From NCBI RefSeq assembly GCF_024448165.1, contig NZ_JAMOLN010000007.1, forward strand, positions 1-64,000: 64,000 nucleotides of DNA. The letters are read 5' to 3'. The notes under the pieces are model-generated. The model was not told the origin of the DNA and did no database searches. It saw only the letters and a list, made by a program, of their open reading frames with translations. The position numbers and the translations under genes were made by a program. This document shows, piece after piece, positions 25,067 to 33,048 of the stretch (position 1 is the stretch's first letter; each line of letters opens with the position of its first letter). Source of the DNA: Streptomyces longispororuber. GTDB lineage: Bacteria; Actinomycetota; Actinomycetes; Streptomycetales; Streptomycetaceae.

Positions 25067-26581
25067 TTACTTCGTCACGGCCTTGAGCGCGTTGACGATG
25101 CCGTTTCCGTAGAAGCCGTTGTGCTGCCGGCCGCCCTCGCAGACCGCGTCGACGACCCCGTCGCCGTCACCGTCGTACGAGGCCGGGCACGTCTGCTCGT
25201 CGGCCTGCTTCTTCAGCAGCGCCTCCAGCTGACCCGGAGTCGCCTTCGGGTGCTCGGACTTGAGCAGCGCGATGACGCCCGTCACGTGCGGGGCGGCCAT
25301 CGAGGTGCCCTGCTTGTAGCCCCAGCCGCCACCGGGCAGCGTCGACAGGACCCGCCCGTTCCTGTCCGGGGTGTCGGCGGGCTTGAGGCCGTCGCCGCCG
25401 GGGCCCGCCACGTCGATGACGCCGTTGCCGTAGTTGGAGTAGTAGGCCTTCTGCTTGGTGACGCCCACCGAGGACACCGTCACGATCCCCGGCAGCATCT
25501 CCGGCGCGATCGGGCACTCGGACGGATCGACCGTGCGCTCCACGGGCGTGCTGTCGTCGGGACTGGAGGTGTCGACCACCGAGTCCGACGCCAGGTCGTC
25601 GTTGAAGTTGTGGGCGCTCGCCACGCTCGTGACGCCCTTGTCCCGCGCGTACCGGATGGCCCGGCTGATCGAGTCGACCAGGGCCTTCTGGTCGGCGTCG
25701 GTCACGCAGTTCATGTACCAGGGGTCGGAGTAGTAGCTGTTGTTGGTGACGTCGATGCCGTGGTCGGCCGCCCACACGAAGCCGCAGACGACGGACTCCG
25801 TGTAGAAGATCTGGGTGCCCGGGTCGGCCACCTTGATCGCGGCGAGCCGCACGCCCGGCGCGACACCGGCGACGCCGACGCCGTTGCGGGCGGCGGCGAT
25901 GGTGCCCGCCACGTGCGTCCCGTGGTCGGCTGCGGCCTCGGACGGCCGCCACGCCCCGAACGACGCGTCCGGCTTGCCGCCCACGCAGTTCGCGGACTGC
26001 GCCGGCGAGAAGTTCGGCGCCAGGTCCGGGTGGGTGTCGTCGACGCCGGTGTCGATGACACCGACCGTCACCTTCCGGCTGCCGTCCTCGATCGCGTTGG
26101 CGCGGTCGGCACCGATCAGCCGCATGTCCCACTGGTTGGGCTCCAGCGGTTCCTGACCCGCGGCGGCGGACCCGGCCGCCCGGGCGGCCTGAGCGGCGCT
26201 CAGCGCCTGCGTCGTCCCCGTCTCGTCCGTCGCGGACGCGGCGAGCGGCGCGGTACGGGTCGCGCCCGCGCTCTGCACGCCGCGCACCGCGCGGAGGGTC
26301 TTCCCGAAGTCCGGGTTCTTCGAGTGGGCGACGATCACGCCGATCCGGTCGTAGGCGATGACGACGCTGCCGCCCGCCCGGCCGATCTCCTTCTGCACGG
26401 CCGCCGACGTCCCGTGCCCCGCACGGACGTTGACGACGTAGCTGAGGAGCGGACCGTCGGTCGCGACGGGTGCGTCGGCGGCCACCGCGTTCGGCATCAC
26501 CGCGAGCGCCGACGCCACGGCGAGGCCGGACGCGGCGGCGAGCGGTCTCAGCAGACGGGGCCTGCTGCCGTCGCCCCTCAC
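25067..26581 (-). CDS. Secreted subtilisin-like serine protease (S8), second of three in tandem
   Basis: A 504-residue exported protease with signal peptide, I9-like propeptide (VVNVRAGHGTSAAVQKEI) and S8 domain: Asp in VGVIDTGVDDTHPD, His in DHGTHVAGTIAA, Ser in GTSMAAPHVTGVIAL. At the oxyanion site the usual AGN is AHN (ASAHNFNDD): the Asn is kept but the Gly before it is His. The C-terminus has YDGDGDGVVDAVC, a possible calcium loop. The GTG start at 26581 overlaps the stop of the upstream subtilase (GTGA), so translation is coupled. Confidence 0.92.
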   Translation of the reverse strand: MRGDGSRPRLLRPLAAASGLAVASALAVMPNAVAADAPVATDGPLLSYVVNVRAGHGTSAAVQKEIGRAGGSVVIAYDRIGVIVAHSKNPDFGKTLRAVRGVQSAGATRTAPLAASATDETGTTQALSAAQAARAAGSAAAGQEPLEPNQWDMRLIGADRANAIEDGSRKVTVGVIDTGVDDTHPDLAPNFSPAQSANCVGGKPDASFGAWRPSEAAADHGTHVAGTIAAARNGVGVAGVAPGVRLAAIKVADPGTQIFYTESVVCGFVWAADHGIDVTNNSYYSDPWYMNCVTDADQKALVDSISRAIRYARDKGVTSVASAHNFNDDLASDSVVDTSSPDDSTPVERTVDPSECPIAPEMLPGIVTVSSVGVTKQKAYYSNYGNGVIDVAGPGGDGLKPADTPDRNGRVLSTLPGGGWGYKQGTSMAAPHVTGVIALLKSEHPKATPGQLEALLKKQADEQTCPASYDGDGDGVVDAVCEGGRQHNGFYGNGIVNALKAVTK

Positions 26582-28107
26582 TTCTTGACGGCCTTGAGCG
26601 CGTCGACGATGCCGTAGCCGTAGAAGCCGTTGCGCTGCTTGCCGCCCTCGCAGGTGGCGTCCACGACGCCGTCGCCGTCACCGTCGTACGAGGCCGGGCA
26701 GACCTCCTCGTCGGCCTGCGCCTTCATCAGCGCCTGCAGCTGCGCCGGAGTGGCCTTCGGGTGCGTCGACTTGAGGAGCGCGGCGACACCGGCGGCGTGC
26801 GGCGACGCCATCGACGTGCCCTGCAGCCAGCCGTACTCGCCGCCCGGCATGGTGGACAGGATGCGGCCGTTCTTCGACGGGGTGTCGGCCGGGATCTGCA
26901 GCTTGTCGCCGCCCGGCGCCGCGATGTCGATGACTCCGTTGCCGTAACTGGAGTAGTACGCCTTGGACTTGGTGACACCGGTCGAGCTGACCGTGACGAC
27001 GCCCGGGAGCTGGGTCGGCACGTCGAAGCAGGTGTGCGGGTTGATGGTGCGCTCCACCGCGGTCGAGTCGTCCGGGCTGGAGTCGTCGAGGATCGCGTCG
27101 GAGTCCAGGTCGTGGTTGGAGTTGCCCGCGGAGGCGAAGCTCAGGGTGCCCTTCTTCTGGGCGTACAGCTGGGCCCGGTTCACCGCGTCGACGATGGCCC
27201 GCTGGTCGGGGTCGTCCATGCAGTTGTACATCCACGGGTCCACGTAGTAGCTGTTGTTCGTGACCTCGATGCCGTGGTCGGCGGCGAACACGAAGGCGCA
27301 GACGACGCTCTCCGGGTAGAACAGCTCGCTGACCGGGTCGGCCACCTTGATGCCCGCGACCTTCACGCCCGGGGCGACGCCCGCGACGCCGACGCCGTTG
27401 CGCGCGGCCGCGATCTCACCGGCGACGTGCGTGCCGTGGTAGTGCTCGGGGTTCGCGGGCCGCCAGGCGCCCGGCGAGGTGTCCGCCTTGCCGCCGACGC
27501 AGCTGGCCGACTGGGAGGCCGAGAAGTTCGGGGCGAGGTCGGGGTGGGTGTCGTCCACACCGGTGTCGATGACGCCGACGGTGACCTTCCTGCTGCCCGG
27601 GTTCACCGTCGCGGCCTTGTCGGCGCCGATCGCCCGCAGGTCCCACTGGTCGGCCTCGAGCGGCTCCTGGCCGGAAGCCGCCTGCGCGGCGACGGCCTTC
27701 GCGTCGGCCTTGGAGAGCTTCTGGACGGCGCCCTCGTCGGTCGTGCCGGCCAGGCTGAGCGGCGCGGTACGGGTGGCGCCCGCGGTGGCGACGCCCTTCG
27801 TCGCGCGGATCTGCTTGCCGAAGTCGGCGTTCGACGAGTGGACGACGAAGACGCCGATCTTCGCGTACGTCTCGACTATGGAGCCGCCCGCCGCGGATAT
27901 CGCCCTGCTCACGGAGGCGATGGTGCGGGCGTCGGTGCTGCGCGTGTTCACGACGTACGCGAGCGAGGACGCCGAACCGGCCGTGGCGGCGGGGGAGTCG
28001 GCAGGGGCGGCGGCGCTCGCGGACGGCAGGAAGCCGAAGGAGGCCGTCAGCGCGATGCCGATCGGCAGAGCGAGGGCCATGCGGCGTCTGGCAGGCAGAT
28101 GAGCCAT
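26578..28107 (-). CDS. Secreted subtilisin-like serine protease (S8), first of three in tandem
   Basis: A 509-residue exported protease, first gene of the operon. Signal peptide MAHLPARRRMALALPIGIAL to about residue 33, I9-like propeptide (YVVNTRSTDARTIASVSRAI), then S8 domain: Asp in VGVIDTGVDDTHPD, His in HYHGTHVAGEIAA, Asn in ASAGNSNHD and Ser in GTSMASPHAAGVAAL. C-terminal YDGDGDGVVDATC may bind calcium. All three paralogues keep the same architecture, so the array arose by tandem duplication and then diverged. A hairpin with a U-run lies in its leader (28150-28174). Confidence 0.92.
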   Translation of the reverse strand: MAHLPARRRMALALPIGIALTASFGFLPSASAAAPADSPAATAGSASSLAYVVNTRSTDARTIASVSRAISAAGGSIVETYAKIGVFVVHSSNADFGKQIRATKGVATAGATRTAPLSLAGTTDEGAVQKLSKADAKAVAAQAASGQEPLEADQWDLRAIGADKAATVNPGSRKVTVGVIDTGVDDTHPDLAPNFSASQSASCVGGKADTSPGAWRPANPEHYHGTHVAGEIAAARNGVGVAGVAPGVKVAGIKVADPVSELFYPESVVCAFVFAADHGIEVTNNSYYVDPWMYNCMDDPDQRAIVDAVNRAQLYAQKKGTLSFASAGNSNHDLDSDAILDDSSPDDSTAVERTINPHTCFDVPTQLPGVVTVSSTGVTKSKAYYSSYGNGVIDIAAPGGDKLQIPADTPSKNGRILSTMPGGEYGWLQGTSMASPHAAGVAALLKSTHPKATPAQLQALMKAQADEEVCPASYDGDGDGVVDATCEGGKQRNGFYGYGIVDALKAVKK

Positions 28108-28149
28108 GGGATCTCCACATCATCCGTCGTATGGGGCGAATACGGAAAA

Positions 28150-28174
28150 GCCCGAACACGCATGGTGCTCGGGC
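28150..28174 (-). promoter_or_regulatory. Leader hairpin with U-run before the subtilase operon (possible attenuator)
   Basis: Read on the minus strand, GCCCGA pairs with TCGGGC around a smaller CAC/GTG stem and a 5-nt loop, and TTTT follows at once. It sits about 43-67 nt before the first subtilase start. The 333-bp gap (28108-28440) holds no gene and must contain the promoters of both the subtilase operon and the divergent DUF485-symporter operon; I cannot place them firmly. Confidence 0.55.
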
Positions 28175-28440
28175 AGGTACATGACGCGTGGTGCGGTGTG
28201 AACGTATCTCTAGTCCCCGCAGGTCATCAACGAGTTACGAAAGAAAGCAGGGGAGTTGAACCGCCGTGCGCGTGTCCCCGTGACGTTGTGCAGGGGGTAC
28301 ACGCACGATCCGGCCCCCTGTTGGATCACGCCGGAGAGCCCTACCATCGCGACCCGGCCCACGTGATCCACGTCACTGTGAGGCTCGCCCCCATGACCGC
28401 ACCCCCGTCCCCGACAGCACCCGCATCACGAGGAGACTCC

Positions 28441-28812
28441 GTGGCCACCGACGCACCACCACCACCCCAGAAGGGCAGCCCCGACGACCGTCCGGCGCTG
28501 CCCTCCACCGAGGAGTTCATCGAGGTGCAGCAGAGCGAGGAGTTCGGCGAACTGCGCCACGCGCACCGCTCGTTCGCCTTCCCGCTCACCATCGCGTTCA
28601 TCGCCTGGTACCTGCTCTACGTCCTGCTGTCGAACTACGCGGGCGACTTCATGGGCACCAAGGTCTTCGGCAACATCAACGTCGCCCTGGTCCTCGGCCT
28701 CGCCCAGTTCCTCACCACGTTCCTCATCGCCTGGTGGTACTCGCGGTACTCCGCCGCGAAGCTCGACCCCAAGGCCGAGGCCATCAAGTCCCGTATGGAG
28801 GGCGGCGCATGA
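28441..28812 (+). CDS. DUF485 family membrane protein
   Basis: A 123-residue protein. GTG 28441 (VATDAPPPP) is chosen because GAGGAG lies about 5 nt upstream; an in-frame ATG at 28393 is less well placed. A disordered Pro-rich start of about 35 residues precedes two transmembrane helices, LTIAFIAWYLLYVLLSNYAG and NINVALVLGLAQFLTTFLIA, the DUF485 core. DUF485 proteins are almost always encoded just before acetate/monocarboxylate symporters and are taken to be an accessory subunit, as here: its stop overlaps the symporter ATG. Confidence 0.9.
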   Translation: MATDAPPPPQKGSPDDRPALPSTEEFIEVQQSEEFGELRHAHRSFAFPLTIAFIAWYLLYVLLSNYAGDFMGTKVFGNINVALVLGLAQFLTTFLIAWWYSRYSAAKLDPKAEAIKSRMEGGA

Positions 28813-30431
28813 GCCCCGCAATCACCCTCGCCGCCGGCGAGGCCAGCGAGCACCGGCCGCTGATCATCAGTCTGTTCGCGGTCTTCGTCCTCGCGACGCT
28901 CGTCATCACCGTCTGGGCCGGCCGCCAGACCAAGAGCGCCTCCGACTTCTACGCGGGCGGCCGCCAGTTCACCGCCTTCCAGAACGGCCTCGCGGTCTCC
29001 GGCGACTACATGTCCGCCGCGTCGTTCCTCGGCATCGCCGGCGCCATCGCCCTCTTCGGGTACGACGGCTTCCTCTACTCGATCGGCTTCCTGGTCGCCT
29101 GGCTGGTGGCGCTCCTCCTGGTCGCCGAACCGCTGCGCAACTCCGGCCGCTACACGATGGGCGACGTGCTCGCCTACCGGATGCGCCAGCGCCCGGTCCG
29201 CACCGCGGCCGGCACCTCGACGATCGTCGTCTCGATCTTCTACCTGCTCGCGCAGATGGCCGGCGCGGGCGTCCTCGTCTCGCTGCTGCTCGGCATCACC
29301 TCGGACGCGGGCAAGATCCTCATCGTCGCGCTCGTCGGCGTCCTGATGATCGTGTACGTCACCATCGGCGGCATGAAGGGCACCACCTGGGTGCAGATGG
29401 TCAAGGCCGTCCTGCTGATCGCCGGCGCCATCCTGCTCACCTTCCTGGTCCTGCTGAAGTTCGACTTCAACGTCTCGGACCTGCTCGGCACGGCCGCGGA
29501 GAACAGCGGCAAGGGCGCGGCGTTCCTGGAGCCCGGGCTCAAGTACGGCGCCACGTCCACGTCGAAGATCGACTTCATCTCGCTGGGCATCGCGCTCGTC
29601 CTCGGCACCGCCGGACTGCCGCACATCCTGATCCGCTTCTACACGGTGCCGACCGCCAAGGCCGCCCGTAAGTCGGTCAACTGGGCCATCGGCATCATCG
29701 GCGCCTTCTACCTGATGACGATCGCGCTCGGCTTCGGCGCCGCCGCCCTCATCAAGCCGGCCGAGATCATCGCGTCGAACCCGGCGGGCAACACGGCCGC
29801 ACCGCTGCTCGCCCTCCATCTCGGCGGCACCGACTCCAACTGGGGCGCGATCCTGCTCGCCTCGATCTCGGCGGTCGCCTTCGCGACGATCCTCGCCGTC
29901 GTCGCGGGCCTGACCCTCGCCTCGTCCTCCTCCTTCGCGCACGACATCTACGCGAACGTCATCAAGAAGGGGAAGGCGGACGAGAAGCAGGAGATGAAGG
30001 CCGCCCGCTGGGCCACCGTCTTCATCGGCATCGTCTCGATCGGCCTCGGCGCCCTCGCCCGCGACCTGAACGTGGCCGGCCTGGTCGCCCTGGCCTTCGC
30101 GGTCGCCGCGTCCGCCAACCTGCCGACGATCCTGTACAGCCTCTTCTGGAAGCGCTTCAACACCAACGGAGCGCTGTGGTCGATCTACGGCGGCCTCTTC
30201 ACGGCCGTCTTCCTCGTCCTCTTCTCGCCCGTCGTCTCCGGCAACCCGAAGACGTCGATGTTCAAGGGCGTCGACTTCCACTGGTTCCCGCTGGAGAACC
30301 CGGGCATCATCTCGATCCCGGTCGGCTTCCTGCTGGGTGTCATCGGCACCTACATGGCCAAGGAGAAGGCCGACAAGGGCAAGTACGCGGAGCTGGAGGT
30401 GCGCTCCCTCACGGGCACCGGAGCCCACTGA
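28809..30431 (+). CDS. Cation/acetate symporter (sodium:solute symporter family, ActP/MctC-like)
   Basis: A 540-residue transporter with about 13 transmembrane segments. ATG 28809 overlaps the DUF485 stop. Family marks include GRQTKSASDFYAGGRQFTAF near residue 45, NGLAVSGDYMSAASFLGIAG at about 60-80, and TAGLPHILIRFYTVPTAKAA around 265. It imports acetate or short monocarboxylates with Na+ or H+. Together with DUF485 it forms a two-gene operon closed by a very strong terminator. Length and topology are normal. Confidence 0.92.
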   Translation: MSPAITLAAGEASEHRPLIISLFAVFVLATLVITVWAGRQTKSASDFYAGGRQFTAFQNGLAVSGDYMSAASFLGIAGAIALFGYDGFLYSIGFLVAWLVALLLVAEPLRNSGRYTMGDVLAYRMRQRPVRTAAGTSTIVVSIFYLLAQMAGAGVLVSLLLGITSDAGKILIVALVGVLMIVYVTIGGMKGTTWVQMVKAVLLIAGAILLTFLVLLKFDFNVSDLLGTAAENSGKGAAFLEPGLKYGATSTSKIDFISLGIALVLGTAGLPHILIRFYTVPTAKAARKSVNWAIGIIGAFYLMTIALGFGAAALIKPAEIIASNPAGNTAAPLLALHLGGTDSNWGAILLASISAVAFATILAVVAGLTLASSSSFAHDIYANVIKKGKADEKQEMKAARWATVFIGIVSIGLGALARDLNVAGLVALAFAVAASANLPTILYSLFWKRFNTNGALWSIYGGLFTAVFLVLFSPVVSGNPKTSMFKGVDFHWFPLENPGIISIPVGFLLGVIGTYMAKEKADKGKYAELEVRSLTGTGAH

Positions 30432-30443
30432 TCCGGACTCGCT

Positions 30444-30494
30444 GCCGCGCCCCCGCCGTAGACCGCTAGTAGCTCTCTACGACGGGGGCGCGGC
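30444..30494 (+). terminator. Strong terminator after the symporter operon
   Basis: GCCGCGCCCCCGCCGTAGA (30444-30462) pairs with TCTACGACGGGGGCGCGGC (30476-30494) across 19 bp with one mismatch and a 13-nt loop. It lies 13 bp after the symporter stop, with moaA 115 bp further on. Confidence 0.85.
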
Positions 30495-30608
30495 ACGCTC
30501 GTGGGATCACAGGCCTGCCGCTGTCAGACGCGTCACGTAGGCTCGGACCACGTAAGGCAGAACGACACGACACAGCGACAAGCAGACAGGCAATGGGAGG
30601 GGGCCCAC

Positions 30609-31607
30609 GTGCTCATCGACACCTACGGCCGAGTGGCCACCGACCTTCGGGTCTCGCTCACCGACCGGTGCAATCTCCGCTGCACGTACTGCATGCCCGA
30701 AGAGGGCCTCCAGTGGCTGGCCAAGCCGGACCTGCTGACGGACGACGAGATCGTCCGCCTCGTCCGCATCGCCGTCACCCACCTCGGCATCACCGAGATC
30801 CGCTTCACCGGCGGCGAGCCCCTGCTGCGCCCGGGCCTGGTCGGGATCGTCGAGCGCGTCGCGGCCCTGGAGCCGCGCCCCCGGATGTCCCTGACGACGA
30901 ACGGCATCGGGCTCAAGCGCACGGCACAGGCGCTCAAGACGGCGGGCCTCGACCGGGTGAACGTGTCACTGGACACGCTCCGCCCCGACGTCTTCAAGAC
31001 CCTGACCCGCCGCGACCGCCACAAGGACGTCATCGAGGGCCTGGCCGCCGCCCACGAGGCGGGCCTCACCCCGGTGAAGATCAACTCGGTCCTGATGCCG
31101 GGGCTGAACGAGGACGAGGCCCCCGACCTCCTCGCCTGGGCCGTCGCCCACGACTACGAGCTCCGCTTCATCGAGCAGATGCCCCTCGACGCCCAGCACG
31201 GCTGGAAGCGCGACGGCATGATCACCGCGGGCGACATCCTCGCCTCGCTCCGTACGCGCTTCGAGCTCACGCCCGAGGGTTCCGAGGAGCGCGGCTCCGC
31301 CCCGGCCGAGCGCTGGGTCGTGGACGGCGGGCCGCACCGCGTCGGCGTCATCGCCTCGGTCACCCGCCCGTTCTGCTCGGCCTGCGACCGCACCCGGCTC
31401 ACCGCCGACGGCCAGGTCCGCACCTGTCTGTTCGCCACCGAGGAGACGGACCTGCGGGCGGCGCTGAGGGCCGAGGGCCCGGACGGCACCGACGAGAACA
31501 TCGCCCGCATCTGGAAGCTCGCCATGTGGGGCAAGAAGGCGGGCTCCGGTCTTGACGACCCGTCGTTCCTGCAGCCCGACCGCCCGATGTCGGCGATCGG
31601 CGGCTGA
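30609..31607 (+). CDS. moaA: GTP 3',8-cyclase MoaA (molybdenum cofactor biosynthesis)
   Basis: A 332-residue radical SAM enzyme for the first step of molybdopterin synthesis, making 3',8-cH2GTP from GTP. The N-terminal cluster is DRCNLRCTYCMP (CxxxCxxC); TGGEPLLRPG is the SAM-binding motif. The C-terminal cluster is FCSACDRTRLTADGQVRTC. The chain ends in the double Gly (SAIGG) needed by MoaA. Start GTG 30609 (VLIDTYGRVATDLRVS) is behind GGGAGGGGG; upstream in-frame starts add unrelated sequence. It stands alone; no other moa gene is in the window. Confidence 0.96.
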   Translation: MLIDTYGRVATDLRVSLTDRCNLRCTYCMPEEGLQWLAKPDLLTDDEIVRLVRIAVTHLGITEIRFTGGEPLLRPGLVGIVERVAALEPRPRMSLTTNGIGLKRTAQALKTAGLDRVNVSLDTLRPDVFKTLTRRDRHKDVIEGLAAAHEAGLTPVKINSVLMPGLNEDEAPDLLAWAVAHDYELRFIEQMPLDAQHGWKRDGMITAGDILASLRTRFELTPEGSEERGSAPAERWVVDGGPHRVGVIASVTRPFCSACDRTRLTADGQVRTCLFATEETDLRAALRAEGPDGTDENIARIWKLAMWGKKAGSGLDDPSFLQPDRPMSAIGG

Positions 31608-31611
31608 CGCC

Positions 31612-31896
31612 CTACTTCTCGGCGTCCCGCTCCTCGGCGTCCCGCTCCTCGGCGTCCGGCTCCTCGCGGGCGTCCCACTCCGCCAGCGTCACGGTGTCCT
31701 TCAGGAACCCGCGGACGCCGAGGAACTTGGACAGGTGCTCGCGGTGCTCCTCGCAGGCCAGCCAGGTCTTGCGCCGCTCCGGCGTGTGCAGCTTCGGGTT
31801 GTTCCACGCGAGCACCCACACCGCGTCGGCACGGCAGCCCTTGGCGGAGCACTGCGGGGTGGCGGGCGGCGGTTCGGAGAGGTTCGCGAGATTCAC
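31612..31896 (-). CDS. Small Cys/His protein with DAEER repeat tail
   Basis: A 94-residue soluble protein. The core has PQCSAKGCRADAVWVLAWNN and WLACEEHREHLSKFLGVRGF, so C-x4-C and C-x2-H-x2-H residues that could bind one zinc. The C-terminus is an acidic tandem repeat, DAEERDAEERDAEK, from a 15-bp DNA repeat (31619-31663). It is convergent with moaA, 4 bp between stops. Homologues exist in other streptomycetes; I know no function. Confidence 0.7.
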   Translation of the reverse strand: MNLANLSEPPPATPQCSAKGCRADAVWVLAWNNPKLHTPERRKTWLACEEHREHLSKFLGVRGFLKDTVTLAEWDAREEPDAEERDAEERDAEK

Positions 31897-32127
31897 GCGT
31901 CAACCTTAGACGCCCCGGAAATGGCGACGCCGAGCAGCCACGGGGGGAGCTGCCCGGCGTCGGTCCGTCGCTCCGACGGGGGATGCGGAGCGCGTACGCA
32001 GTATGTCACGCGGGACCCGCCGCCCGGCACCTGAACAACATGATTGATCTGAGCTTTTCTTGAGCTTTGTGTACCGGTCGCGGAGCGCGGTCGGACGGCC
32101 CCCGACGGTGTCCGCGGAGCCCGTGGA

Positions 32128-32478
32128 CTAGCTCCGGTCCTCCGGGACGGATTCCGCCGGACCGGCCGTCGGCGCGGGCGAGATCATGGGTCGCGAGGGG
32201 GCCGGCACGAAGGTCGAGGGCAGTCCCGGGGCGTTCTCCCGGCCGGCGTTCGCGATCACGACCGCGACGTAGGGGAGGAAGGCGCCGAGCACCAGGGTCA
32301 CGATGGCGACGTGCCGCTCCACGTTCCACAGCACCGCCGTGAGGATCACCGCGAGCGTGCGGATCGCCATCGAGATGACGTACCGGCGCTGCCTGCCCCG
32401 CACGTCCTCGGCCAGCCCCTGCCGGGCTCCTGTGATCCGGAAAACCTGCGCCGCACCGTTGTCGCTCTGCTTCCGCAT
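32128..32478 (-). CDS. DUF3099 family membrane protein
   Basis: A 116-residue protein. ATG 32478 (MRKQSDNGAAQVFRITGARQ) is the family-like start; the frame continues upstream without ribosome-binding signals. It has RQGLAEDVRGRQRRYVISMA, then two transmembrane helices (RTLAVILTAVLWNVERHVAI and VTLVLGAFLPYVAVVIANAG), and a Pro/Ala tail. That is the DUF3099 layout, of unknown function. About 230 bp lie between it and the DAEER gene stop-side start (31896), with no other gene seen. Confidence 0.8.
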   Translation of the reverse strand: MRKQSDNGAAQVFRITGARQGLAEDVRGRQRRYVISMAIRTLAVILTAVLWNVERHVAIVTLVLGAFLPYVAVVIANAGRENAPGLPSTFVPAPSRPMISPAPTAGPAESVPEDRS

Positions 32479-32708
32479 CACATTCCACCACCCGCCAACT
32501 CGCCGGACTCTCCCCGGCCCGGACCGCATCCACGTTACGCCCGGGGTGCGCCGACTACGAGACCGGGGCGCGCCTGACCCGGGCGTACCGCCTGCGCCGT
32601 ACCGCGTACGGGGTGCCCCGACATGCGCCGTACGGAGTACGGCCCGAGACTGATCGCACGTGCGCGTCGCACTTCGCGCACCTCCGCGCCGCATGAGGAG
32701 GCGACGTC

Positions 32709-32984
32709 ATGACTTGGTTGTGGGCGATCATCGTGGGCTTCGTACTGGGCCTGATCGCGAAGGCGATCCTGCCGGGCAAGCAGCAGATCCCGCTGTGGCT
32801 GACGACCGTCTTCGGCATCATCGGCAGCGTCCTGGGCAACTGGGCGGCCACCGGCCTCGGCGTCAACGACACCCGGGGCATCGACTGGACCCGCCATCTG
32901 CTGCAGCTGATCGGAGCGGTGGTCGTGGTCGGCGTGGGCGACATGGCGTGGGCGGCGCTGCGCGGCAACAAGAAGAAGGCCTAG
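32709..32984 (+). CDS. GlsB/YeaQ/YmgE family stress-response membrane protein
   Basis: A 91-residue membrane protein of the transglycosylase-associated family: three helices, with MTWLWAIIVGFVLGLIAKAI first, LWLTTVFGIIGSVLGNWAAT second (the Gly-rich GxxGxxxG motif), and LLQLIGAVVVVGVGDMAWAA third, then a Lys tail. The family is induced by envelope stress; exact role unknown. ATG 32709 follows GAGGAGGCG. It is a single-gene unit closed by a terminator. Confidence 0.9.
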   Translation: MTWLWAIIVGFVLGLIAKAILPGKQQIPLWLTTVFGIIGSVLGNWAATGLGVNDTRGIDWTRHLLQLIGAVVVVGVGDMAWAALRGNKKKA

Positions 32985-32991
32985 ACATGCA

Positions 32992-33025
32992 GGTTCCCCG
33001 CGCCCCGGAAGGGGCGCGGGGAACC
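32992..33025. terminator. Perfect 15-bp hairpin between convergent genes
   Basis: GGTTCCCCGCGCCCC (32992-33006), GGAA tetraloop, then GGGGCGCGGGGAACC (33011-33025). It can end transcription from both sides (YeaQ-type gene and tyrS). Imperfect relatives occur at 9982 and 39011. Confidence 0.85.
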
Positions 33026-33048
33026 GTGACGTCGTGCGACGGGCCCGG

